From: Xylanibacter ruminicola
GTDB lineage: Bacteria; Bacteroidota; Bacteroidia; Bacteroidales; Bacteroidaceae
Length of the DNA: 64,000 nt
Direction of reading: 5' to 3'
Assembly (NCBI RefSeq): GCF_900142525.1
Contig: NZ_FRBD01000002.1
Location: forward strand, 186,001-250,000
Shown here one piece after another: positions 24,507 to 32,976 of this stretch (its first letter is position 1; the number at the start of each line of letters is the position of its first letter). A model generated the notes under the pieces. That model worked only from the letters and a program-made list of their open reading frames with translations, was not told the DNA's origin and did no database searches. Made by a program: the position numbers and the translations under genes.

Positions 24507-27239
24507 TCAAAGTGATTGTAGAAACTCTGTAAGATTCTCTTTTTGTGACAAGGCCAGTTTCTGTCGGATACGATAACGGCTTATCTCTACTCCACGGATG
24601 GAGATATTTAAAAGTGGGGCAATCTCCTTTGACATCAGATCCATACGGATGTAGGCACAAAGCATTTTCTCCTTGTGTGATAGCTGTGGATAACGCTCGC
24701 CTAAGGTCTTTAGGAAATTGTGGTGAACGCTGTCGAACGAATTGCGGAAGGCTTCAAGATCGTCATCGTGCTCGATGTTGGTGTCAATCTGCCCTATCAG
24801 TCTGACTACGCGTCGTTTGATTGTTGGCAGATTTTCCTCGTTTAGTCCGTTGTTGATGCTTACCGCAGTCTTCTTTATCTCTTGTAGCATCTCGTTTTTG
24901 CGAACCACGTTCATTCGCGAACGTACCAGTTCGTCTTGTTGTGCTCTCAGCTCTATCTGTAGCTTTTCTTCTTCCAGATTCTCAATCTGCTTGTCTTTCT
25001 GGCGGATAAGTCTTTGACGGCTCTGTTTGATGCGCTGATAGATGACAAAGATGATAGCTATAATACCTATTATATATAAGGTGTAGGCCCACCATGTGCG
25101 ATACCATGGAGGTAGAATGGTAAACGCAAAGCTGGTCTCGCCTCCGATACTGCCGTCAGCCGTTATGGCTTTTACGTGGAAGATGTATCTTCCTTCAGGA
25201 ATGTTGGTGTATTCCTTCGTGTGGAGTCTTGTGGCAGGACTCCAGTCCTTCTCTCCAGAGCCTTCGAGCCAGTAGCAGAATCTAACGGTCTGGGTAGGAT
25301 CGTAACTATTGGCACTAAACTCGAAATGCAATGAATTATTTCGCCAGCTGATAACAGGACTCTCTGCTTTATAATAGAGGGTATCGGTGTTGTTACCAAT
25401 GATGATCTTGCGGATATAAGGCTGTATGACTCGGATAGAATCGGGCGACAGGTGTTTCTCGAGCATGGCAAATCCATCCTCAGTGCCGATAATAGCCTGC
25501 ATGCGATTGGTGAAGCTGACATTTTCGAAATCCTCCATCAGACAGTCATTCAGGTAGCTTTGCAGATGGTTCCCTTTGCTAACGTGTATGGCACCTTCTG
25601 ATGCATACCAGATGCTGCCATCGTCACTCTGATTGATATAGGTGTATGCTGCAGAACCGCTCAGTCTGTTCTCCAATGCAGTATGCTTAACCAGTTTGTC
25701 ATGCGTTGCATCATAACGGAAAAGTCCCTGTCTACTGGCTATCACCATCTCACCGTCAACTTTGGCAATATACACGTTATCTCCTTTGGGTAATGCCACT
25801 GAGTTGTAGCATTTCTTACTCTTTACGCCCATCAGGTTGTCTGTCAACGTCAGGCGGTAGAGCCCTTTCTCTTTGTTGGCCACCCAGATCGCATCTGTCA
25901 TGTCTTCAACATAGAATGTCTTCGCAGAGATGTCACCACCTTTCACTTCTTCCGCCATCTGCCATCCTTGCGTTGTTGGCCGCATCAGTCGTAATCCCCA
26001 GTAAGAACTGGTAATCAGGATGTCGGGATGGTTGCCTAATGCACGAACACCCCAAACGCCACGATGACTATATCTCGTTATGCGATTGCCATTGATGTTG
26101 ATAAAGAATTGGCGTCCTCCACAGAACAACTGTCCGCCAATGGTATCCAGGCATAGTACCTGACTACCTGTTCCTTCTATAAAACTAATATGGTTACCAT
26201 CCATGGCATACAATCCTTGATTAGTGCCGAAATAGAGCTTGCCTTGATAGGTGATACTACAGTTGCCGCTACCAATAGGCGACTGGCGACTGTTGAGAAA
26301 GCGGAGTGGCGACCATAGCTGAACGCAGTCGAGACCATTGTCGAGTGCCAGCCATAGATTCTTGTCGGCATCGAAGGTGGCCGAGAGCACGGTTTTGTTT
26401 TGCAGGCCGTTGTTGGTAGAGATGCGCTCCACCTTGTGCTGCTTCAGGTCGATCAGGATAACACCATCCTGCAGGGTGCCCAGTGCTAAGGTCGTGCCAG
26501 ACAGTGCTGCACACGACAGTTGCATGTTACTGATGTCGGCAGTCAGACTGAACGGCTGCAGTTTGTTGTTGCTATAGAGAAACAGTCCTTTATGACTGGT
26601 GACAAACAAGAGTTGCTGCTGCCAGGGCAGGATGGCCACAATATTAGATGTTTGACTGATGTCGATGCCCGGCAGAGGTATGAACTGGTTGCCTACGAGT
26701 ACAGATACCGACTTGGAGGTGGTGATATAGAGCCTGTTATATACAACGTTAGAATAGCGGATGCCAGGATGGCTGGCCATACGGGTCTTGTAGTCGTTGA
26801 TGAAGAAGGTGCCATCGGTCTGGAAATACACATCATGGCCTATGCGGTGTATGTGCCAGATGTTTATCTGCTCCTTCTCGCCCAGTCGGCCTGAGAGTTC
26901 CTGATAAACCATCCTGCCCTTGTCGTTGCGCACAAAGCGGCCGAACTGTCCTAAGGCACCCACATAGATGGTGTCGCCTACAGGCAGCACCGAACGCACC
27001 TTGGTGTTGCCCGGTAGGGGGTAGGTGGTCCAGTTGGTGCCATCGTATTCCAGCAGACCGTTGTTGTTGGCAAAGTACATCCATCCTTCAGGACTCTGAC
27101 CTATCTGCCAGTTCTGGTTGCCCGACTGGTAAGATTGGCGCGAATAGTTAACCACAGCCCGCTGCCAAGGCGTCTGGGCCATCACTGGTATTGCAACGAA
27201 GGCAATGAGTGCTAATAACCATTTCATCATACCTATCAT
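24507..27239 (-). CDS. Membrane-anchored propeller sensor with LuxR-type HTH (PUL A regulator)
   Basis: About 910 residues from the ATG at 27239; the frame also has a TTG at 27251 that lies inside the promoter and is rejected. Order: signal peptide (ends PVMAQ), two-component-regulator-type beta-propeller repeats (about 30-610), a triple-Tyr (Y_Y_Y) Ig-like domain ending in FTILPPWYRTWW, one membrane helix (about 718-738), a cytoplasmic coiled coil (about 745-830), and a C-terminal HTH of the LuxR/GerE type (about 855-895, KEIAPLLNISIRGVEISRYRIRQKL). There is no histidine kinase or receiver domain, so it is a one-component regulator that could pass a periplasmic sugar signal straight to DNA, as proposed for SusR. 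It is transcribed divergently from SusC-A, its likely target. Confidence 0.88.
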   Translation of the reverse strand: MIGMMKWLLALIAFVAIPVMAQTPWQRAVVNYSRQSYQSGNQNWQIGQSPEGWMYFANNNGLLEYDGTNWTTYPLPGNTKVRSVLPVGDTIYVGALGQFGRFVRNDKGRMVYQELSGRLGEKEQINIWHIHRIGHDVYFQTDGTFFINDYKTRMASHPGIRYSNVVYNRLYITTSKSVSVLVGNQFIPLPGIDISQTSNIVAILPWQQQLLFVTSHKGLFLYSNNKLQPFSLTADISNMQLSCAALSGTTLALGTLQDGVILIDLKQHKVERISTNNGLQNKTVLSATFDADKNLWLALDNGLDCVQLWSPLRFLNSRQSPIGSGNCSITYQGKLYFGTNQGLYAMDGNHISFIEGTGSQVLCLDTIGGQLFCGGRQFFININGNRITRYSHRGVWGVRALGNHPDILITSSYWGLRLMRPTTQGWQMAEEVKGGDISAKTFYVEDMTDAIWVANKEKGLYRLTLTDNLMGVKSKKCYNSVALPKGDNVYIAKVDGEMVIASRQGLFRYDATHDKLVKHTALENRLSGSAAYTYINQSDDGSIWYASEGAIHVSKGNHLQSYLNDCLMEDFENVSFTNRMQAIIGTEDGFAMLEKHLSPDSIRVIQPYIRKIIIGNNTDTLYYKAESPVISWRNNSLHFEFSANSYDPTQTVRFCYWLEGSGEKDWSPATRLHTKEYTNIPEGRYIFHVKAITADGSIGGETSFAFTILPPWYRTWWAYTLYIIGIIAIIFVIYQRIKQSRQRLIRQKDKQIENLEEEKLQIELRAQQDELVRSRMNVVRKNEMLQEIKKTAVSINNGLNEENLPTIKRRVVRLIGQIDTNIEHDDDLEAFRNSFDSVHHNFLKTLGERYPQLSHKEKMLCAYIRMDLMSKEIAPLLNISIRGVEISRYRIRQKLALSQKENLTEFLQSL

Positions 27240-27248
27240 ATTTTTCGG

Positions 27249-27256
27249 CAAAGATA
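27249..27256 (-). promoter_or_regulatory. Bacteroidota -7 element for the PUL A regulator gene
   Basis: Minus strand TATCTTTG, 9 bp upstream of the ATG at 27239. Confidence 0.55.
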
Positions 27257-27307
27257 AGCATAATTATTGAATCGTGCAATAATATGTGAGAAAATAATGA
27301 TGGGGGC

Positions 27308-27383
27308 TGATGTAGTGATTTACTTTTGTAACAGCTTGATACATAGTTGAATAGGATTTTGCTGAGAAACAGATGATGTAGTG
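27308..27383 (+). repeat. Direct repeat TGATGTAGTG in the PUL A control region
   Basis: Identical 10-mers at 27308-27317 and 27374-27383, 66 bp apart, each followed within 1-7 bp by a T-rich run ending in TTTTG. They lie upstream of the SusC-A promoter in the 245-bp divergent gap. They are candidate binding sites for the regulator encoded beside them. Confidence 0.45.
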
Positions 27384-27421
27384 CTTTTGCAGGTTTGTAG
27401 TAATCAAGATGTGGCCGAAAG

Positions 27422-27453
27422 TTTGTGGCGAGTGCAGATAAGACGTAATTTTG
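27422..27453 (+). promoter_or_regulatory. Complete Bacteroidota promoter for PUL A (susC-A)
   Basis: -33 TTTG (27422-27425), 20-bp spacer, -7 TAATTTTG (27446-27453), then a leader of about 37 nt to the ATG at 27497. A second possible -7 element, TACTTTTG, is at 27321-27328. Confidence 0.7.
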
Positions 27454-27496
27454 CGCCATCAATTTTTTTATTATCAAACTAAATACCTGTTTTTAT

Positions 27497-30400
27497 ATGA
27501 GAAAAAAAACATTGTCAACAAGAAGCGTACAGCTGCTACTGGTGAGCTGTATGTTGTTACTCATGGGAGTAGGTGCTTGGGCACAAAGCCCCCAGACTAT
27601 CAAAGGCACCGTGCTGGATAAGAGCACGCACGAGCCGATGATAGGTGTAAGTGTGCTGGTGCAAGGAACATCGAATGGTACCGTTACCGATTTCGATGGC
27701 CATTTTACACTGTCGGGTGTAAAAGCCAGTGCCACCATCCAGTTTTCGTTTATCGGTTACAAGAGTCAGTCGTTACCGGTAGCCAAGGCGCATGGTGAGA
27801 TTCTGATGAGCGAAGACGACAAGACACTGAGTGAGATTGTGGTTGTGGGCTATGGCACACAGAAGAAGGTGAATCTCTCGGGAGCTGTGTCGGCTGTCGA
27901 TGGCGAGAAACTGGCTGCAAAACCATCAAGTAACGTGCTGGATGCCATGCAGGGTGAATTGCCTGGTGTAGCTGTACTGCGTAGCAGTGGTGAGCCCGGT
28001 AGTGAAACTAGTGGCATGCGTATTCGTGGTTTCTCATCTGTCAACTCTACTTCTACCCTAGTATTAATTGATGGTGTCGAGGGCGATCTGTCGTTGCTGA
28101 ATGCCGATGACATAGAGAGTATCTCTGTGTTGAAGGATGCTTCTGCTTGTGCCATCTATGGTGCCCGAGCTGCTGCTGGCGTAGTACTGGTAACTACAAA
28201 GAATGGTGGTGAAGGTAAACCAAGAATCAATTATAGTGGATATTATGCCACTAACCTGCCTGGCAATATGCCAAAACGCTTGCCCGCATGGGAAGAGCAG
28301 GAGTGGATTAATATCGGACGTGTTAACCAGGGCGGAAAGCCCGAGTGGAATCCAGAGCAATCAAGTTGGGTAGGCAATCGTAACTTTAATTATCGCCCTA
28401 ACAATACCAATGGTCGTTGGGATGAGTTCTCAGCCACCAACTGGGTTGACGAAGGAACACGCAATCACTCTGATCAGACAAACCATAGTCTCTCTGTTTC
28501 AGGCGGTACTAAGAGTATCAATTACCTCATCTCTGGTAACTATTTCTACAAGAATGGTATGCTGAAATATGGTAAGAATGATAATACCCGTGTGAACTTG
28601 CATGCTAAGATTAATGCTGAGCTTAATAAATATGTAGCTGTAGGCGTAAACTTGCAGTATCAGTCAAAGAAGAATAACTCTCCATCTGCTGGTGCTGGTA
28701 ACATCCTGAATAACCTTTATGGTTCACGTGCTCGTCAGCTTATTTATAATCCAACTGAGGATGTGAACTATGATGTCAATCCTTATAATGGCGACCTGCA
28801 GTTCAATCCTATTCAGGTGATGAAGGAGGGCGGTGTGTCAGAGACTCTTTATGAAACATTTGTTGGTAAAGGCGATCTGACTATCAAGAACCTGTTGAAA
28901 GGTCTGCGTGTGAACCTGAGTGCTAGTCGCAGAGCAGGTTACTATACAGGAAGAACCGAGCGCCACTATCTGGTGTGGTATGGTATGACAGGCAATAATG
29001 TACGTCAATCGTACAACGATCCTAACTCTCTGTATCGTATTAAGAATAATGATTACCATGATCTGTTTGAGGCAACAGCAAACTACGAATTCGATATAAA
29101 GAAACACAACATCAAACTATTGGCTGGTACATCATACGAGAACTATCGTAAGGATGAGTTTTCTGCGACAGCTAAGAACATGAACTCAAACGATTTCTAC
29201 TCATTTAACTATTACGATGCAGCTGAGGCTACCAATACCTCGCTGAGTGATAACATCGCTCCTTGGTCAATGATGTCTTATTTCGGACGCTTGAACTACA
29301 ACTATGCCGATCGTTATCTGTTTGAGGCCAATATCCGTTATGATGGATCTTCACGTCTGGCTCCTGAGAAACGTTGGAAGGCATTCCCTTCTGTGTCTGC
29401 AGCATGGCGTATCAGTCAGGAAAACTGGTTTAAGTTTGACTGGGTCAGCAATCTGAAATTGCGCGCTTCATGGGGACAGCTTGGTAATGGTGCAATCTTG
29501 GGTCTTTACGACTACATCCCAACCATCTCGCAGAGCACTGTTTATATGGGTGAGAAATCTTATTATCAGAGTCAGTTGGCATCTAAGGATAAGACTTGGG
29601 AAACAATTGAGACCACTAACGTTGGTATTGATCTCGGATTCCTCAATAGTCGCCTGAATGCCTCTTTCGACTACTATTGGAAGTATAACAACGATATGCT
29701 GTCAAACCTCCAACTGCCTCACACCATTGGTATTGGTGTACCTGCGGTGAATGTAGGAAAGCTGAAGACTTGGGGATGGGAGTTCGAGGTGAAGTGGAAC
29801 GACCGTATTGGTGACTTCAGCTATCAGGTTGCGTTCAATATCTCTGACTCACAGAACAAACTGGTGGAGTACGATGGTGCCGATGTCATCTCTGCGGGAA
29901 CAGTAGGTCTGCTTGAGGGTTATGCCTTGAATACCATTTGGGGTTACAAGACCGATGGTTATTGGAGCAGTCGCGAGGAGTATCAGCAGTATAAGGAAGC
30001 TAATCCTGGTTACAAGTCATTTAGCGATGGTAAAGTCGGTGGCGGCGATGTGCGTTACCTTACATTGCCTGATAAGGATGGTAACATAGGGCATCAGGTT
30101 GGTGCTGGCGATGGAACCAAGGAGAATCATGGCGACCTTGTATATCTTGGCAATTCAAATGGACGCTATCTTTATGGTATGAGCCTCTCTGCTCAGTGGA
30201 AAGGCTTCGACTTCTCAATGATGTTCCAGGGCGTTGGCAAACGTAAGTTGCTGATTAATACTGAGGCCATCGCCCCATTTGGACGTACTTATCAGATGCC
30301 TTGGACCATCCATCGCGACTATTGGACAGAGGATAACCAGGATGCTTACTGGCCACGTCTCTACAACTATAATGGCGATATGTTCAACTTCCAGCCATCA

Positions 30401-30634
30401 GACAAGTGGGTACAGAATGCTGCTTATCTGCGACTCAAGAACATTACTCTGGGATATACCGTCCCTGTCTCTAACCGTTTCATCCAGAAGTTGCGTGTAT
30501 ATGTCAGTGGTAATGATGTGTGGGAACACTCTGACATACTGAAGGTGTTCGACCCAGAATCGGGTAACAACGTAGGCCGTAACTACTATCCCTTCTTCCG
30601 TACTTGGGCCTTTGGCGTGAATGTGACACTGTAA
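27497..30634 (+). CDS. SusC/RagA-type TonB-dependent outer-membrane transporter (PUL A)
   Basis: A 1045-residue outer-membrane receptor. A signal peptide ends near GAWAQ. An N-terminal carboxypeptidase-D regulatory-like domain (about 36-115, IKGTVLDKSTHEPMIG) precedes the TonB-box region and the plug, which carries SEIVVVGYGTQKK, MRIRGFSSVNSTSTLVLIDGVEG and SVLKDASACAIYGARAAAGVVLVTT, the classic SusC plug motifs. The rest is a 22-strand barrel that ends in an aromatic residue pattern (WAFGVNVTL). It imports oligosaccharides captured by its SusD partner, using TonB energy. It is the first gene after a strong promoter and is followed after 27 bp by susD-A. The imported glycan is presumably made by the enzymes encoded downstream. 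Confidence 0.95.
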   Translation: MRKKTLSTRSVQLLLVSCMLLLMGVGAWAQSPQTIKGTVLDKSTHEPMIGVSVLVQGTSNGTVTDFDGHFTLSGVKASATIQFSFIGYKSQSLPVAKAHGEILMSEDDKTLSEIVVVGYGTQKKVNLSGAVSAVDGEKLAAKPSSNVLDAMQGELPGVAVLRSSGEPGSETSGMRIRGFSSVNSTSTLVLIDGVEGDLSLLNADDIESISVLKDASACAIYGARAAAGVVLVTTKNGGEGKPRINYSGYYATNLPGNMPKRLPAWEEQEWINIGRVNQGGKPEWNPEQSSWVGNRNFNYRPNNTNGRWDEFSATNWVDEGTRNHSDQTNHSLSVSGGTKSINYLISGNYFYKNGMLKYGKNDNTRVNLHAKINAELNKYVAVGVNLQYQSKKNNSPSAGAGNILNNLYGSRARQLIYNPTEDVNYDVNPYNGDLQFNPIQVMKEGGVSETLYETFVGKGDLTIKNLLKGLRVNLSASRRAGYYTGRTERHYLVWYGMTGNNVRQSYNDPNSLYRIKNNDYHDLFEATANYEFDIKKHNIKLLAGTSYENYRKDEFSATAKNMNSNDFYSFNYYDAAEATNTSLSDNIAPWSMMSYFGRLNYNYADRYLFEANIRYDGSSRLAPEKRWKAFPSVSAAWRISQENWFKFDWVSNLKLRASWGQLGNGAILGLYDYIPTISQSTVYMGEKSYYQSQLASKDKTWETIETTNVGIDLGFLNSRLNASFDYYWKYNNDMLSNLQLPHTIGIGVPAVNVGKLKTWGWEFEVKWNDRIGDFSYQVAFNISDSQNKLVEYDGADVISAGTVGLLEGYALNTIWGYKTDGYWSSREEYQQYKEANPGYKSFSDGKVGGGDVRYLTLPDKDGNIGHQVGAGDGTKENHGDLVYLGNSNGRYLYGMSLSAQWKGFDFSMMFQGVGKRKLLINTEAIAPFGRTYQMPWTIHRDYWTEDNQDAYWPRLYNYNGDMFNFQPSDKWVQNAAYLRLKNITLGYTVPVSNRFIQKLRVYVSGNDVWEHSDILKVFDPESGNNVGRNYYPFFRTWAFGVNVTL

Positions 30635-30661
30635 TTAAATAAGAATTTAGAATTAAGAGTT

Positions 30662-32335
30662 ATGAGAAAGAATATCATAAAATCAATATATGTTACAGGA
30701 GCTTTCTGTGGTTTGATGCTGTTTACAGGATGTGAACTGGATCGTCTTCCTGAAACAACACTTGCCGATAATACATTCTGGCAGAGCGAGACCGACCTTC
30801 GTGGTGCTTGCAATAAACTATATGTCGATCTGCCAGGTTTCGATCATGATCGCCGTGCTGATGACATTATTGGTACCTCGGCTAATGGCACATCCAGTGG
30901 TAACTGGAGTCTGCCTTCAACATCAGGCGATTGGTCGAACCCTTATAATAAAATAGGTGTATGCAATAATATCATAACCAAGGGTGGAAACGCACCACTT
31001 ACCGATGCTCAGAAGAACCGTTGGTTGGCAGAGGCTTTCTTTTTCCGTGCTTTCCACTTCTTTGATCTTGTGAAGAAATATGGCGATGTTCCCTTAATAC
31101 TGAAAGCTTTTGACTCTACAAGCGATCCTGATATCATGATGGCTCGTACACCACGCGAAGAGGTTATCCAACAGTGTTATAGCGATTTGCGCTTTGCTGA
31201 GGAATGGTTGCCAGAGATAGATAATGTGAGCAGCGATGCCGATTGGGGACGTGTGTCAAAGTCAGCTGCACGTGCTCTGATGATGCGTATTGGTCTCTAT
31301 GAGGGCACATTCTCTAGGTATCACGGTTTGGGCAGTGATTCCAAAGCTCATCTTAAGATAGCTGTTGATGCAGCAGAGCGTATCATCAATAGTGGCAAGC
31401 ATGCCCTTTACCCCGATTATCAGAAGTTGTTCTATTTTGATGGCGAAGGTCGTCAGAATAAGGAGAATGTATTTGTGAAGGTTTATGGTCCAAATGGCGC
31501 AGGTGCAACTATCTCACACGGTAACTCACGTCAGATGGAGAACGGTGTAAGTATTACGCGCCAAACTATCGATCAGTATCTCTATACCGATGGCTTGCCT
31601 CGTGAGAAGAGTACGCTGGCTATGATTCCGGAAACACATTATGATGATGTGTTTGAGAATCGTGACCCACGTCTGGCCATGACTATCTATCATAAGGACG
31701 AGGAGGCTTATAAGGGTGGTTATACTCCATTTAATAATCAGCATGGCAACGGCTATGGCTTGAAGAAGGGCTTTATGCTTGATGAATGGACCACAAATAG
31801 CCGCGAGACTGTTGATAAGATGGTTATACGTTATGCTGAAGTACTGCTCTCATACGCTGAGGCTCTTTATGAGTTGAATGGAAGCATCACCGATGAAAAG
31901 TTGGATCTCACTGTGAATGCTGTTCGCGCCCGTAGCGGTTTCACTGCTAAACTTACAAATAGTTTTGCCCAACAGAATGGCTTGAATATCCTTGATGAGA
32001 TACGTCGTGAACGCTTGGTTGAGTTTATAGACGAGGGATTGCGTTACAACGATATTATCCGTTGGAAGATTGCAGAGAAGGTACTGCCAGTTACCATGCT
32101 CGGATTGAAGTATAACGAGGATGATACCAGTGCTCAGCGTGAGGACTTGCAGAGCCGATTGACCACAGAAGGTGGTATGTATAAAGGAAAGAAGGTTTGC
32201 GATCAGGCCGACATCTATGTGATTGAGGAGGCCGATACTCGCTCATTCAATCCTGCAAGAGACTATTTCTATCCCATTCCTACTTATGAGATCGCGACCT
32301 CAGAGGGTAACGTAATTCAGAATCCAGGATGGTAA
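30662..32335 (+). CDS. SusD/RagB-type surface glycan-binding lipoprotein (PUL A)
   Basis: A 557-residue lipoprotein with the lipobox LFTGC followed by ELDRLPE. The SusD fold is marked by the TPR-like N-terminal helices (AEAFFFRAFHFFDLVKKYGDVPL), the conserved RYAEVLLSYAEALYELNG segment, and the C-terminal IRRERLVEFIDEGLRYNDIIRWK with the final PIPTYEI. SusD proteins sit as a lid on the SusC barrel and bind the glycan at the cell surface. Its specificity is not predictable from these motifs. It lies between susC-A and a small lipoprotein, the usual order. Confidence 0.95.
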   Translation: MRKNIIKSIYVTGAFCGLMLFTGCELDRLPETTLADNTFWQSETDLRGACNKLYVDLPGFDHDRRADDIIGTSANGTSSGNWSLPSTSGDWSNPYNKIGVCNNIITKGGNAPLTDAQKNRWLAEAFFFRAFHFFDLVKKYGDVPLILKAFDSTSDPDIMMARTPREEVIQQCYSDLRFAEEWLPEIDNVSSDADWGRVSKSAARALMMRIGLYEGTFSRYHGLGSDSKAHLKIAVDAAERIINSGKHALYPDYQKLFYFDGEGRQNKENVFVKVYGPNGAGATISHGNSRQMENGVSITRQTIDQYLYTDGLPREKSTLAMIPETHYDDVFENRDPRLAMTIYHKDEEAYKGGYTPFNNQHGNGYGLKKGFMLDEWTTNSRETVDKMVIRYAEVLLSYAEALYELNGSITDEKLDLTVNAVRARSGFTAKLTNSFAQQNGLNILDEIRRERLVEFIDEGLRYNDIIRWKIAEKVLPVTMLGLKYNEDDTSAQREDLQSRLTTEGGMYKGKKVCDQADIYVIEEADTRSFNPARDYFYPIPTYEIATSEGNVIQNPGW

Positions 32336-32362
32336 ACAATAACAACTGAAAAAGAACGTCAT

Positions 32363-32962
32363 ATGAAAAAGATAATTTATCAGATAGCTTGTATGCTTAG
32401 CATTGTGACCTTTGTCATGTCGATGTCTTCATGTAGCGATGATGCGTGGGGCAATGACAATCCAGAGACAGAAAATGTATTCTATTTCGGATTCCAGGAT
32501 TGGGGCCGATTAAACAATGGTGTGACTTATACTGTAACTCAAGGTGAAACGCTTGATATTCCTGTTCAGTTTTGGTGCGCAGGCTCGCGCTCTTTCGATG
32601 CAGAGGCTTTCTATTATGTGGATTCTAGTCTGACATTGGGAACCGATTTCCAGATTGTTGATGCCAACGGCAATGCTCTGCAACAAGATGCCAAGGGAGC
32701 ATTTACAATGAAGTGGCAACTCACAGGAAGTGATGTTACTGATAATCATCGGATACAGAGCATCTACTTCAAAGCTTTGAATGGGGCTAAGGGTGATGTC
32801 ACTGTATCAACCTACGATCCTAAGGATGTTGATGCCGATGGAAAGGTGAGAATCTCGAACGGTTCGACTGACGGCGTGATTTATACGCCAAACAATATCA
32901 ACAGTCAGTACGAGGTTCATTGTTTTACACAGAACTACAAAGTAAAAGTTACTATTAAGTAA
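32363..32962 (+). CDS. Putative surface lipoprotein in the SusE position (PUL A)
   Basis: A 199-residue lipoprotein with the lipobox SMSSC followed by SDDAWGND, an acidic run of the type that sends lipoproteins to the outer surface in Bacteroidota. The mature part looks like one or two beta-sandwich domains (VTYTVTQGETLDIPVQFW, FTMKWQLTGSDVTDNHRI). I do not recognise a named family with certainty. Its place after susD suggests a surface glycan-binding protein, as SusE/SusF are in other loci, but it is much shorter than those. It is 14 bp before the fusion enzyme. Confidence 0.7.
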   Translation: MKKIIYQIACMLSIVTFVMSMSSCSDDAWGNDNPETENVFYFGFQDWGRLNNGVTYTVTQGETLDIPVQFWCAGSRSFDAEAFYYVDSSLTLGTDFQIVDANGNALQQDAKGAFTMKWQLTGSDVTDNHRIQSIYFKALNGAKGDVTVSTYDPKDVDADGKVRISNGSTDGVIYTPNNINSQYEVHCFTQNYKVKVTIK

Positions 32963-32976
32963 TATTTTGGTTATAT

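Noticed and set aside
24507..24576. The permease frame continuing past the junction
   Set aside because: These residues are read antisense to the regulator's conserved HTH end and match nothing in ABC-2 permeases, so they are chance read-through.
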